Shown: in pieces, positions 47,341 to 59,705 of the stretch
Layout of the letters: every line of letters begins with the position of its first letter
Position numbering within the stretch: the first letter of the stretch is position 1
NCBI GenBank assembly: GCA_007922305.1
Contig: ML677334.1
Coordinates: forward strand, 14,704,318 to 14,768,317
Reading direction: 5' to 3'
Source: Dermatemys mawii
Lineage: Eukaryota; Chordata; Testudines; Dermatemydidae
Length of the DNA: 64,000 bases
Program-made: the position numbers and the translations under genes
The notes under the pieces: generated by a model
Databases searched by the model: none
What the model saw: only the letters and a program-made list of their open reading frames with translations
Told to the model about the DNA's origin: nothing

Positions 47341-47689
47341 TATGAATAACACAACACAGATGACGCAGATTAAAAGAAGACATAAAATTAATGGCACACT
47401 TACAATATTACCATTTTATCTTGCAACCTCTTGCAGGGACCTTATGCAGACACTGAGAAATGGGGCTAACAAAATAGATCCAACTGTCCAAAGCCATCCT
47501 TTGGAAATCAGAGAGGAGAAAGTATAACTACTCAACAGCAAATCTATACACCTTGACCAAAGAAAACTAGTTAATAAAACCAGATGGTCAGACATATCAG
47601 AAGCTGCAGGCAAATCTAAGAGATTAAATTTACATGTCTGCTGATTGTCCATTGATAATGAATAGCACCAACCAATAAAACCAAAGGTA

Positions 47690-48560
47690 TCAGTGCTATA
47701 TCCAAATCAAAATCTAAGATGAAAGGTGACAGCTACGGGGCTAGTGGCTCTTCTACCTTTCTGGTGTCTCTGGGTGAATCTTTGCAGGCATTGGCCATCT
47801 TGCTGCCCCTGTCGTGGTATGGAATATTCCAATTCTTAAACTGGTCTGGGAACTGTGTACACTATGCTTTTTATACCAACTACTTATCATGCTAAAGGTC
47901 CAGTTGGGTTTTGCATTTCTTGGGGAATCTATGGACTTGTGAGATTAACCAATAGCTTTATTAAAACAAAGTAATTTTATTTAGCAATTGTAACAAAGCA
48001 TCAGATAAAAAGGATTTTAAAACAAAAAACCTGTACAGGTGTCCATCTTACCTAAAGTGCGATAACTGCAACCAAGACTGGCTGAGTCTTCACATATCCC
48101 TATGGGTTTCTGTGTCTGAGCATCTTTCAGTTTGGTTGTCCCTGCTCGCCGGAGAATGTCTTTTTAAATCCCACCTGTTTTCTTTGTTCTCTGAGAAGCT
48201 TCTTCAAGTACTAGCAGGCTTTGAGGCATCCTAGTCAATCAAGTTACTCCAGGAGAGCAAGCCAGATTTGTCAATGTCTATGGCTCTGGCACTATCCTTT
48301 TTCAACTTTAAATGATGGAAACTTTTCATTACTATCTTGAGCCAGCTCCTTCTTCTTGCCTGGACTATTCCAGATGGTCCTATATTGCCAAACAGTTAAT
48401 CAAAAATATCCTTACAGGAAACACCATGTGAGTCTCAGGCTGAGATAGAGTCTTAGATTTCTTTGATCCCTTTTGTGACTGTTATCAGGTACTCTTAAAT
48501 AATTAAGGATACCAGATAACACCAAAGTTGTCTGACTAGAAACTTCTTGCTAATTTTCCT
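47690..48560. repeat. unidentified long repeat-like segment
   Basis: The layout resembles the 3' half of the repeat at 44390: a T-rich part, then 'AGCTTTATTAAAACAAAGTAATTTTATTTAGC', then mixed sequence. No alignment between the two is evident by eye beyond this pattern. Flanking unique sequence cannot be delimited. Confidence 0.25.
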
Positions 48561-49916
48561 AATAAGACCAACAAACAACAACAACAACAAAAAACAGGAC
48601 AACAAGTTCTGAAATTATGAGTGGTTTATCAATTCTTGTTTGATGGTTGCTAGCACCACACAGAGATGTTTACTAATGTCTTATTGAATGTTGAAGGCCA
48701 GAAAGACAACAATCCATGAAGAATCCAACAGCTGTGCTGACAAGCTTACAGTATTCAGCTATAAATGGCCTGATCCTCCTCATAACTTGGTGATTTACAT
48801 GCCAGCAGAATCATAAACATAGATCTTGCAACAGAGACACAGGAAATGGACAGATGCTCAAAATAACGTGCCTCTTCAGATGGCTCCCATGTACGTTGCC
48901 AGCAAGATGATGGGGATCACACTTTCTCCCTCTTCTCTTTGTTTTGTAGAAAGCTGGTAGGGTGTCTGGATAAAAGCATTCAAGCTTGGATCAGCATTCA
49001 GCCAGATCTAAGTGAGATATGCAGAGTAACACTCTATACCAGAGATGTGAACTGTCAGCCTTATTTACAACAGATTTGATGTTATATAGCTGCTTAAATA
49101 CTCCCAGAATACTCCCATGACACCCAAGCTGGTTGAACATTTCTCTGTTGGAATCGAAGGGATTTACTGAAAGAACCTAAAATGGAAAACGCCTAGTCTG
49201 AGTACACAAGGTGATATTATCAAGGATTGTTCCGTTTATGTTCTTTCCTTCAAGTGGCTACGCTTGTGGAAATTGCTTCAGTCCAGTCATTGAGCAAGGC
49301 ACAGCCCCTTATGTTATATTCCTCTCTTAACCATCTTTCTTAATAGTAAGATGGTTTTATATCCCCACTCTGAGTTTTTTCCCTAATGTGGTCACTGAAT
49401 TTCACTAAAATCTATTTATTTTCATGCCAGTATTTCTCTCTAGGTCTCATATTTCCCCAGGAGCTGTCTTTTTGAAGATGGATGTTAAATGAACTCTCTG
49501 CTTTTACCTTGAAAGAACTGGAGAATTTTGTAAATCTTCACGTCTCTAGTAGTATGCAGAGAGTGCAAGGGGGAAAACTACCTCTGTCCAAGTTTTATTG
49601 AAATGGATAATACAATATATCAAGAGCTGCCATAAAGAAGCAAAGATCCTAGTCTCAGAAGATCTCAAGGCAAATTTTGTCAGAACTACTGTGTCTTTGA
49701 AGGTTTGCCTTGGCAATTTTCCCAACTTCTCTACAAAGCAGTTACTTGCAGTTCAGTAAACACAATTACACAGCATTAGTGTTTGGATGCAGAGGGGAGA
49801 TCAGGGATCCACTTTGGGAAAATGGTTCTGAAGTCTATATTTTTAGTTAATTTACACCTCAGCCTTCCCTCTATGAAAGAGGAGTTCACTCCTCGGTAGT
49901 CTCCAACAGTGGGTAA
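48561..49916. other. unassigned sequence
   Basis: An AAC trinucleotide run at 48571-48591 is the only simple repeat. Nothing else is recognised. Confidence 0.35.
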
Positions 49917-50290
49917 CTGTGAGGTAATTTCATAAAGGAGAAAACTAGGTTAATATCTAGTAATATGAGTGGCTAGCTAATTACAAGAGCAGTTTCTCCT
50001 CTCTCGGTGTTCACACCTCCAGATCAGCTGCTAGAAGAGGACCTCATCCTCTCTGATTAGAGATAACAAGATGGCTCAGCCTGATTGAACTAACCTCGCT
50101 GTCTCTTACCTGGTTCTTGCCTTCTTATTTATACCTGCCTCTGGATACTTCCACTGCATGCATCCGACGAAGCAGGTACTAGCTCATGAAAGCTTATGCT
50201 TCAATACTTTTGTTAGTCTTTAAGGTGCTACAGGACCTTTTGTCGCTTCTGCAAATCCAGACTAACACAGCTACCTCTCTGATTCTATCT
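49917..50290 (+). repeat. Penelope-type terminal repeat with hammerhead-like core
   Basis: The upstream part 'CAGTTTCTCCTCTCTCGGTG' leads to a TATA-like 'TATTTATACC' (50125-50134), then to a hammerhead-like core: CCGACGA (50164-50170; consensus CUGANGA with U4 changed to C), a weak stem II, and GAAA (50188-50191). GCATG (50157-50161) can pair with TATGC (50195-50199). The tail 'TTAAGGTGCTACAGGACC' to 'ACACAGCTACCTCTCTGATT' is shared with 24621-24745. The layout (promoter-like region, ribozyme, tail) fits a terminal repeat of a Penelope-like element. Activity is unlikely, since U4 is changed and stem II is poor. Confidence 0.6.
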
Positions 50291-52678
50291 AGTAACTGTA
50301 GTTCTCTTAAAAAATATCTCCACAGATCCACATTCTCAGTTCCTCTGGCACTTCTTCTCTTTGTTGTCTTCTAGAGAAAGGACTGAGGACATGGGAAAAG
50401 GGGAAAAGTATAGGGCCAAATGTTGTTCTAATTTATACTGATAACTTTGTTTTCTAGTTTATAATGGTGTAATTGGGAAGAGAGCTTACTCGTATATCAG
50501 CGCTGATGAAGGAGTTGCAACTGACCAGCAGTAACTTGTATTTGGATTTCTGTTAGAAATTAATCTGAACCCACATCCACTTGCTGCTCCTTGGTTTCAT
50601 CTTACCATTCCTTTCACAATTGCTGGAACTCTACTGCCACTCTCTCTCCATTGCAGGTTCGGACCATAACTTGGCACCTCTTGTTACCTTACTATACAAG
50701 GAGCAATATATAACCTTGTGGTTTGAGAGCCAGATTCAACTCTCTTGTATCCACACTGGTGTAATTCTGGAATAATACCATGGAAGACATTGACTGACAG
50801 CAAAATCTAGCCTTTTAAATTTGGTGCTACTGAAGTCTGGCCCAGAAAAAGTGACTAGCTATGAAGATATTGTGCCATGATCTACAGGCAGATGAATGCT
50901 GCCATGTTAAAAGGCACCCCCATGAACAGAGGATATTGACTTTGACTTTTGGCTTTTGATCTTGAAATGCATGTTGAACGTGGAAACTAAATTAAGTACT
51001 CTACTTTACTAATGCCCCAGTCTTGCAAACCCAAGTTCAACATATCCAGTTTCCTGAACTAGTACATAGAAGGAAGTTTAACATATTTCCCCCCTTTCTT
51101 TCACTATCAAACTATAAACATTATTTTCCCTAATTGTTTTGCCCACCCTTGATATCTCCTCCATCCTTCTCTATGCAATTGCTTCTGTTTTCTGCAGCAC
51201 ATTAGCATGTGGTTCTGCCTCTAAATAACACTATTTATACTCTGGGCTGATTTCTCCATTTTTGACAGTTTCTAAACCAAAAATTCCTATGGTTTTGTTT
51301 AGAATGTTTTCATTGGAATTACTTGTACAATATATGTAGTCAGGCAGGAGGTAGGTACAATTAAGATGAACATCCAGAAATCCTTTACACTAATGTACAA
51401 TCTTTAAAGCACCACACAGGCATTTGCCATTATATTCTTGTGTCATTTTCATAGTGGTATGTCAATTAGACATTTCATTACTCATAGTTAAATAGCTATT
51501 AAAGCCCTTTAGATGCTGTCTAAATTCTCTGAGGGGTATCTATGGTTTTCATTAGATGCTTATTGGGTATACCCGTAAATAACATTGAGTAAATTCTGGG
51601 AAATGTCACTATGTATTAGAACAATATTATCATGAAAAATCTTAAATTGATTACTAGAGGTGACAGTCCAGTAGCCACAAAAGACTCATGTGATCCTCTT
51701 CCCAGTTGCTAGTGTGTCAATAGTTGGAAAAAAAAATCTGTTGATGGGTTAGGAGTGGGGGTGCTAATTATTTTAGATTGCCTGACTCTTCCCCACAAAG
51801 TCTGACTGTTTGGTAATCCAAAGGCGTAGTACACATACTATGTATGTTTATTAAAATATATAGTACCATCAGTGTGGAATGGCTGGCTGAAATATACCCA
51901 GACCTCTGCAAGGTAACAGAGTTGTTGGAACAATGCTACCCAAACCTGAACTGTCCCACTGCTTTGAGTTTATTTGCATTATGCTAAGAAGTTGATATTA
52001 AAATAGGTTCTTAAAATTTTCCCATCATTGCTAAGCTCTTAGCAGATAATTTAATCGATGTTATGGTGACTCATGTGGGACTAAGGCTTCCAGTTACATC
52101 AGATATGTCACTTTAACTGATCTGGATGCCCATTAAGTAAGCTGCAGTACAAGGATCCTGTGGTCCATAAAACATTCAAATGTGAGCCTCTCGCTCTCTG
52201 CTGAACTTCATCTCATCATAGAGAAATCATCCTCTGATCTGACAACGTTTTTGTTAGGGATGTACTTATTTATAAGTTTCATTACTGCAGGCTTGTAAGA
52301 GTAAGAATGCACTGGGAGAGCTTAATTTGTCACTAAAAGTTACATTCAAAAGAGAGTTATAAATCTTTCAGTCACTTCTCATGTGAGAAAAAAATATTTA
52401 TCATTATTTAATTAAGTGATGAGTCTGATTAATTTTAAACCTAAAAATAGCAGTCTAATCACTTTGCTGTGTCCTGTCAGAATACAGCCAGCTACCCTAA
52501 ACTGGAGTTGTTGTTTTTGTTATTTTTCCCCCCAGGTATTTTGCTGCCAGATAAATCTATTTCAGGAATATTTATATGGTGACACCTAGTGGCATTAAAT
52601 GACCTTGGACTATTCTTTGTTGCTAGTCAGTGATGTCATTGTCCCACGTAGCCAGTTTGCTCCCTGGAACAGATATTG
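50291..52678. other. unassigned AT-rich sequence
   Basis: No recognised family across 2.4 kb. Open frames stay under 65 codons. Confidence 0.35.
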
Positions 52679-53707
52679 TAGGGTTACCATTAGTCCAGAT
52701 TCTCCAGACATGTTTGTTTTTTTTGGTTAAAAATAGTGTGGAGGGGGAGGAATCTGTAAATATCTAAAAATGTCCGGGATTTCCCCCTGCATGCAGAGTG
52801 CATCATGGCTGACAGGGCTGCTGGCTGGATTCAGTCGCTCGCATGGGGCTCCGGCAGTCAGAACCCCTTCCTCACAATTTCAGATCACTGGCCAGGGCCT
52901 CTGGCAGCTGTAGAGCTCCTCCCCTCCCCTCGTTCTTCCTCCCCTCTCCCTTCCTCCCCTGCATTCTCAGATCGCTGGCCTGGCCCTCGTATCAGGGTCT
53001 CCGGCAGTTCTACAGTGCCTCCTCCCCTGTTGCCCAGTGCACCACTCTGCAGCATTCTGCAGGAGCAAGGACCGGGCTTTGTGTTATACTGGGGAGCGCA
53101 GCAGCATGTCGGGCTCAGCGCAGAGTCCAACACGCTGTTCTGAGCTGTAGGATTAGGGAGCCTGGGGGTTGGAGAAGGGGCAGGGGGTTTCTGGAGGGGG
53201 TAGTCAGGGGACAGGGAATGGGGGGGTTGGATGAGTCAGGGTTTCTGGGGGAAGCCTGTTAGGGGGCGGGGGTATGGAGAGGGGTCGGGGAAGGCAGGGA
53301 GCAGAGGCAGTTGGATGGGTTGGGGATCCTGTCAGGGGGCAGGGAGTGGTTGGATAGGGCATGGGAGTCCTGGGGGTCTGTCTAGGGTGGGGGTGTGGAT
53401 AAGGATTGGGACAGTCAGGGGACAGGTAGGGTTCTAGGGGGGCAGTTAGGGTGGGGGTTCTCAGGAGGGGGCAGTCAGGGGACAAGGAGCAGGGAGGCTT
53501 AGATAGGGTTGGGTCCTGGGGGTAATTAGGGGCAGGGGTCGCAGGAAGGGGCAGTCAGGGGACAAGGATATGGGGGGTTGGCAGTTCTGAGGGGGGCAGT
53601 CAGGGGGCGGGAATTGGGAGGCAGTGGATGCGGGAGGGGCAGGGCTAGACCAGGGCTTTCTCACCCCCAGTGTCCTCTTTTTTGATTGTGGAAATATGGT
53701 AACCCTA
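52679..53707. mobile_element. TA-flanked DNA transposon, non-autonomous
   Basis: The element (52681-53705, 1025 bp) begins GGGTTACCAT and ends ATGGTAACCC, a perfect 10-base inverted repeat, with TA on each side as for Tc1/mariner-like elements. The second block, 'CCAGACATGTTTGTTTTTTTTGGTTAAAAATAG', is typical of an abundant reptile family with 'GTCCGGACATGTC'-like ends. The middle has no transposase; the two overlapping open frames of 112 and 139 codons lie in GC-rich sequence and show no domain. The right half is a G-rich minisatellite. Confidence 0.68.
53150..53650 (+). repeat. G-rich minisatellite
   Basis: Words 'GGGGGCAGTCAGGGGACA', 'GGGGGTTGGATG' and 'GGTTTCTGGGGG' recur at irregular 60-90 bp spacing about seven times. 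The plus strand is strongly G-biased, with dozens of GGG or longer runs, so quadruplexes are possible. Confidence 0.75.
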
Positions 53708-54309
53708 GGTATTGTGAATTTGATGACATTCTTTTCCATTGTATGGAAATGTATTTACAACTGCTTGTCTCAGTACTTAGTATGGATCTACTAACACCTA
53801 TGTAACACTTTTCAATCCCTTTAGCTTCACAACAGGAGTCATCCTTTTAGAGGTCATTTTGCACCAGGGAGCCTCCCTCTGTAATGGCAGTAATGCCATA
53901 CATGCCTTCTGCCTCCAACTTGAAGCTAAACCTGATGCAAACACTTACAATGCCCTTCATGACTGGCAATGAAAAAGGTCACTTCTTTGCATGAACATTC
54001 TCCCATATATTTATAGAACAAGGAGGAGACTGATACCACAACACACCTGTCCCAGCAGTCAGAACTGTGGAATTTACATAAGACAAAGTGGATGAAGTCT
54101 TCTCTCCTCCTCTCTGTTTTCACCCTTCTCCCACTGAACATTATTCATTTTCTGGAATGACCTTCACATGTAGAGAAGCATATGGAAAGCACATACATGC
54201 TGGCTTAAAAATGATTGATGATAGAGAAAAACTGGCAAAACTGCAGCTGAATAGCCAAACAGACACCTTACCTACAGCCAGATAAATACTGTACTCTTTT
54301 GCTGTACCC
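53708..54309. other. unassigned sequence
   Basis: No family or exon recognised. The 71-codon minus frame at 53926-54141 has no nameable motif. Confidence 0.35.
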
Positions 54310-54414
54310 GTTAAACTGAGATTTTCACTGAGCCTAAATGACTTAGGAGCACAAATCCTAATGAGTCTGTGGTACTTGTGCTCCTAAATCACTTACATGT
54401 TATTGAAAAATCCC
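54310..54414. repeat. foldback element, GATTTTCA type
   Basis: 'GATTTTCACTGAGCCTAAATGACTTAGGAGCAC' is mirrored by 'GTGCTCCTAAATCACTTACATGTTATTGAAAAATC', with about 30 bp between the arms. Confidence 0.7.
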
Positions 54415-55173
54415 ATGCTTAAACATCAAAGACACTTGATTCTCATGTAGTCCAAGACTAAATTAATATACATTCAGAATTGTCTTACCATATTTAAAAG
54501 CAGAAGCAGAAGTTTGCAGGTAACACAGTTATTTATGGATTCTGATATTCAGGTTCAGGAATCGTATGTTTCATTTATTCCATTGGATTTATATTCCCAT
54601 CTATGCAGTTGCATAGAATTATTGAATAGGGATATATATGCAATGGCATAAATGGGGTGACTTACTGTATTTACCTTTAGAGTATAGCGGTTTGGCACAT
54701 ATACAAAGTCATAAGGCACAATCCTTCAGAATGTACTCATATCCATATTTGCATTAAAGTGAAAAAGGTGGCTTACATGGTATGAGAATATCGTTCAAAT
54801 GGTATTTATTTTTCTTTATATTCATAGCTGGACATGCTAATTAAAGCCAGTATTAGAACTAACACTTCTGTATCAATAATCTGTATTCGTCATGGACCAT
54901 GAGTAATTCACTAAAATGAGTAAAATAAATGGGATCTGGTTCTGTATAACTGAATAAAATAATAGGCTCTAATATTTCTCCGCCCAGTTACTAAGAAACT
55001 CTCCTAGGAGCAAAAATCAGAAGCTAAACTCTATCATCAAAGTAAAAGAATCTTTTTGTTTATATTAGAAAAAATTAAGTACATTCAAGGTCATGGTTTA
55101 ATCCCTGGGAAAAAATCTAGTTCAGTTGACTGTATTTCCTGGAGGGAATGTTACAGACAGTTCAAGGAAGTTT
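54415..55173. other. unassigned AT-rich sequence
   Basis: Nothing recognised. Confidence 0.35.
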
Positions 55174-55244
55174 AGGTCCTGATCTAAATCTTATTGAAGT
55201 CAAAGAAAAAACTCTCAGTGACTTTATGAGCTTTGGATCAAGCC
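55174..55244. repeat. foldback element
   Basis: 'AGGTCCTGATCTAAATCTTATTGAAGTCAAAG' is mirrored by 'AGTGACTTTATGAGCTTTGGATCAAGCC'. Confidence 0.6.
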
Positions 55245-56082
55245 TTTAGTGAACATTTTCTCCTATCACAAGTGTACAATATGGAACAGAGAAATCAATG
55301 AGATAAAGTACAGAAGTTTTCATATGATGAAGGAATGTCTCTAGAATATAAACTGTCTCAATTATCAAATAGGCTTTCTGAAGGGTAATAAATTACACAG
55401 AAAAAAGCAGGGAAAAAAGAATGCATTATAAATATCTGTGCATATATACAGGCAATTGACATACACATGCATAGAAAAGTAGTAGATATAAGCATGTTTT
55501 ATAGAAAAAAAAACCTTAAAGAAAAATAAACCAGAAAGTAGTGTAATTAGAAGCTGAGTTCTATTATGTCAGAGTCACTGCTGTTTTAATTTAAAGACAA
55601 AAATCATTACTAGCCAAAAAGAGAAGACGATAATAAAGCAAATTAATAGGCTAACAAACCCACTGTTATATTAAGACTTTTAAAATAATTTACAGAATTT
55701 ATGTTTTTCTCATTTGCTTGGATTACAAGCAGAGGTAAAAGTTGTTTTGCATTTAACTAAAAGAAACAAAAAGTAGGTGCTTTTCTATTTTAGTATTTTA
55801 CAATATTTATTTATTTTTTATTTATGAGGTGAAAATTCACTATTTCCTAGTTTTGCCAGAGATAAGAATTTTCTCTGGTAAGGTCTCTGAAGAAGCACAT
55901 CATGAATTCTAACTTTAAATCATTCACATTATTCTCGGGGGATACAGGCACAAATCAAAAGCACAGGAGTTACCTTCAGCATGCCTAAAGTTCTTTGATA
56001 ATTAATGATACTAATATGTTTGCTTCAGGTTTGTATTTCCAATGGCTCTCCACAAGTATTATCACTTCCATTGTACTACAGT
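55245..56082. other. unassigned AT-rich sequence
   Basis: Very AT-rich with no recognised element or open frame of note. Confidence 0.35.
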
Positions 56083-56345
56083 GCAGATCCTCAGCTGCTG
56101 TTAAATTGTTCATAGCTCCAGTGACTTCAATAGAGCAATGACAATTTACATCAGCTGAAAATCTGCCTCTATACATATGCTAGATGCTTTATAGACAACT
56201 GCAATAAATTGGTTCCTGCCCCCTCAGAACTGTACCCAGTACTGATCCTGCAAATACTTATGTATATATTTAAATTTACACCTAGGCTGTCTCATGGTGT
56301 CAATAGGCTTATTCAGTCAAGTAAAATTAAGCACATGCATAATTG
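56083..56345. repeat. two adjacent foldback elements
   Basis: 56083-56168: 'GCAGATCCTCAGCTGCTGTTAAATTGT' is mirrored by 'ACAATTTACATCAGCTGAAAATCTGC' around 'AGTGACTTCAAT'. 56228-56345: 'GATCCTGCAAATACTTATGTATATATTTAAATTTAC' is mirrored by 'GTAAAATTAAGCACATGCATAATTGC'; its core has decayed. Confidence 0.6.
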
Positions 56346-56454
56346 CTGTGCTGGATGGAGATCCAAATGAATGACAGTGGCCTGTTTGGAAAAGCACAGA
56401 GTACAAATGAGGGAGCAGCAAGTACTGAGCACAAGATGTAGGTAAGTGAGATGG

Positions 56455-57330
56455 TATAACTGCCGACTCCGTGGGTGCTCCCACTGGGAAGATCAGCTGT
56501 GGGCAACTGCCAATCAGCTATTTGGCATGCATGGAAGCCCCCATCAGCTCTTTGGATGGCTGAAGCCAATCAGCTGTTTTGTGTGAAGTCCTCACCAAGT
56601 AGCTCTTTCCAACTGTGTGCACCTGCTGAAGCTTCCGGCTGGGCTCCTGCCTCCCATTGCAGAAAGGTGTGAGTCTTTTTAATTTTTAGGGCCAAGGGAG
56701 CTGGGCTAGGGGGACAAGCAGTTTCTGGACTGGCTGCAGGGGTGTGGAGACTGGGCGGGCAGCTTCTCAGCTGGGGGTTTCTCAAAGACTGAGCTTGGCA
56801 TTCTGAGCCCACCGTGGTATCTTTCCCATTACCCATGCCTCCCTCCAGCCAGGAGAAACTAGCTGTGGACCCCCTTAGTTTGGTGTGGGGGACAAAGGAC
56901 ACAGCTCATTTAAGAAAAGTTGCCCTGGTGTCTGATGAATGAACTTGGGCTGGGTTGTGCTCCCTCCCCACTCTCCAGCCAGTTGAGTGTGCAGGGCTGC
57001 AGCCAAAGGTGAGCAGAGCTTTACTGCAGCTCCAGCCCCTGGTGCAAACAAACAGCAACCCCACAACTGCTTCCCCCAGCCCAAACCCTGCCTATGCCTG
57101 GACCCCTCCCACGCAAGCTTTGGGAGGTCCCAACCCCCACCTGATCCCATTCCCCATAGTTCTGACCCAGGTCCCAGTTTGGATGGGGACCCAGGGTTCC
57201 CTACATATCCCTTCCCCCATGCATGGGGGAACAGGTTGGGGCTATAAACTGCCAGTACTTCTGGCCACATCCTCCCTTGAAGACCCACCAAATCAACAGC
57301 AGATCGCTCTCCAGTCAATCTCTGTACTCT
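56455..57330. repeat. GC-rich unidentified repeat-like block
   Basis: It starts 'ACTGCCGACTCCGTGGGTGCTCC', a phrase I associate with a common turtle repeat, then has 'AATCAGCT' words at four places (56510-56575). The later part (56690-57250) is GC-rich with open frames of 136 and 147 codons on opposite strands, proline- or glycine-rich and without domains. CpG is sparse, so it is not a CpG island. Confidence 0.35.
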
Positions 57331-58288
57331 ACCTCTTCTTAGTTTTAATGTTGAAGTTATGCTAAGGTTGAATTAAACATTGAATGCGGTCACTATTTAC
57401 CCTTTCATTACCACTAAACAATCATGATAGCATACCGTATAGATAAGAGTGTAACATGCTTACAATAGAAGTATTAATGTCTGTATATTTCTTTACCATA
57501 TCTCTTCTGCACATCTCTTTCTCTCTCTCTCTCGGGTGGAAGAAAGGGTACTACAGCAGACACAGATTTCTCCATGCAGGTTGCAAATTGGTAATGTGCC
57601 AGTTGGGCACAAAAGGAAGCAACAAAGTAAGACACACCACTGGGTTAATATGTACGAAAAACAAACAAACACCTTTTCATTCCAATTTACCAGGCGAAAC
57701 CTTTGTATTACAGGGATTTATACTGTCTTAGAAATGTTCAGCTGAAAGAACAAAAATAATGGCAGATTTTTTAACATCCATGTTTTCTGTGGGAATGCCT
57801 CATCACCCCCTTCCCCTCCCCGTTTTCTGACCCACACTAGTGTTCCTTTTTCCAAGTGAAGGGCAACTTTCCTTTCTGTGCCCAGCTGATTATATGCCCA
57901 GACCTGTGAACCATCCTTCAGGCCTGAAAGGGACATCTCATTATCACCATATGTGGTGTTTGGTTGCCTGATTCCCACCATCAGTTTGCAACTTCACACT
58001 TATATATCCAAATTCAGACCCTCCTACTTCTTCAGTTAGTGTGTTCATAACCCATCCCTTCTTCTTGATTTTAACATTTGTATTTTCTAAAGAAAGTCCT
58101 AACTTTGTCCGTTCCTTTTCTACTGAAAAAAAAAAAAAAAAAAGCTTGTGAATAACTTTATTGGATTTTGTCTGTTTAAAATATAACACCCATATATAAT
58201 ATCATGGGGCTTGACTTTCAGACTACCATTAGCCAGATGTCCTGGTATAAATGAGGGCACAACTTGGGCCCCAATTTAGACATTGGGA
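57331..58288. other. unassigned sequence
   Basis: A TC run at 57514-57533 and an A-run at 58126-58142 are the only simple repeats. Confidence 0.35.
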
Positions 58289-58422
58289 TTCAGTCTTGCA
58301 AGTAGTGAGCATTCTGACCCAACAAGTAAGCATCTATTTAAATCTTTTGCGTTGTTTTCAATGGAACTACAAGCACACTGAACTTTAAACATCTGGTTAA
58401 GTGTTTTGCTGGATTGGGGCCA
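58289..58422. repeat. foldback element
   Basis: 'TTCAGTCTTGCAAGTAGTGAGC' and 'TTTTCAATGGAACTACAAGCAC...AGTGTTTTGCTGGATTGGGGCC' form the arms around a decayed TTCAATGGAAC core. Confidence 0.5.
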
Positions 58423-59600
58423 GAGTGAGCAGCACCTTAAAGATCAAACCTCTTGAGAGCACCTTTCCTTTGTGTTTTGTGGGTTGACCTTATCCATCCA
58501 GCTCTCGGCTGCAGACACAACGATCTCACATTCCGATAACTCAAACAAATGGAATTTCTATTAGATTTTCTAAAGTTGAATGCTTCATGTTGTTGCTTAA
58601 TATTGCTGCTGTGTGGGTGTATATATGTTTTTTATCTCTTCCCTTGTTTGCTAATACCAATTTGATAGCCATGGCCCATCTTTACCAGCCTTATTAAAAC
58701 AAAGGAAAAGGTTTCCCTAGCAACAGGCTCCATGTAAAATCTCTAGGAACATCTGTTCTTTCCACTCTCATTTCATTCAACTAAGCCGTGTACCTTTAGA
58801 AAATGGGATATCAACTTTAATCTGTAAATCCAGCTATCCGGGAGAATTATGGCAAGGAGACATGGTTAAACCTGAAGACCCATATTACTCAAAGACTGAC
58901 AAGCACTGCAAGTATTTGACCCATTTCTAGATATTAGCACTTAACATCTTACTAACAGAGCCTACATTTTCAAAGTATATCACAATGAAATCTTTGGCAG
59001 TCAATGACATTGTCTAAACTTGAAAAATCCAGCCAGGTACAGAAAGCATTTTCTGTGTGTGAAATGACAGCACATTTCTGTAACTGCAGCTGTATTGTCA
59101 CCCTTAGGCTTTCTAGTCAGCCAGAATTCATAATTCATGATGGATAGTAATATAAAAGGGCAATATGCTTGAGTGCTTGACGAAATTACTGTCAACTTTT
59201 AGTTTATAAATTTTTAAAATTATATATTTTCTTGATTGGTTCAGCTCACTCTAAAAATACTGGAGAGAAAATGGTTAGGGTTATTTTTAGGGATTATTTT
59301 AAAACTCTTTAGTAAGTTTAGATTAGTGTATTATGTCTATCAAAACTAGTCTTAAAATACGCTATCATTACCAGAAGTCCTCTGGTACTATATTTTGGCT
59401 CTTATTGTATCTCAAGCTCTGTTAGAACTACCCTCTTTATAATATTGTAAAGTGTTCTTGGTAACATGTTTGGATGTTTAAACTAGTGCTATTAACACTG
59501 CAGAGTCCATTATTAAATACAAATGGAAGGGATTCAGCCTTTCCCATATGATACAAATTTAGGGAATTTTCAGCAAAGAAATGTGTATGTATGTATATAT
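58423..59600. other. unassigned sequence
   Basis: Nothing recognised; AT-rich. Confidence 0.35.
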
Positions 59601-59705
59601 AGTTCTTTACTGATTCAGGGCAATGCTCAGTAATAAATACACACATACGCGCATGCACACACACATACATGCTTTGTCAGCATTGCCCTAAATCAGCAAA
59701 GAAGT
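59601..59705. repeat. 30-bp inverted repeat hairpin with CA loop
   Basis: AGTTCTTTACTGATTCAGGG... (59601-59630) and its inverse (59676-59705) match at about 26 of 30 bases. The 45-base loop is an ACACATACGCGCATGCACAC-type CA tract. GT/TA simple repeats flank it (59582-59600) and a TA run follows (59716-59734). Confidence 0.75.

Noticed and set aside
52805..53262. Overlapping 112- and 139-codon frames
   Set aside because: They lie inside the TA-flanked transposon and run into the minisatellite, which makes frames without meaning.
56455..57330. CpG island or promoter
   Set aside because: GC-rich but CpG is rare, and the block starts with a phrase of a common repeat.
56875..57365. 147- and 136-codon frames on opposite strands in GC-rich sequence
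   Set aside because: Low stop frequency in GC-rich DNA explains both. Composition is proline- and glycine-rich with no domain.
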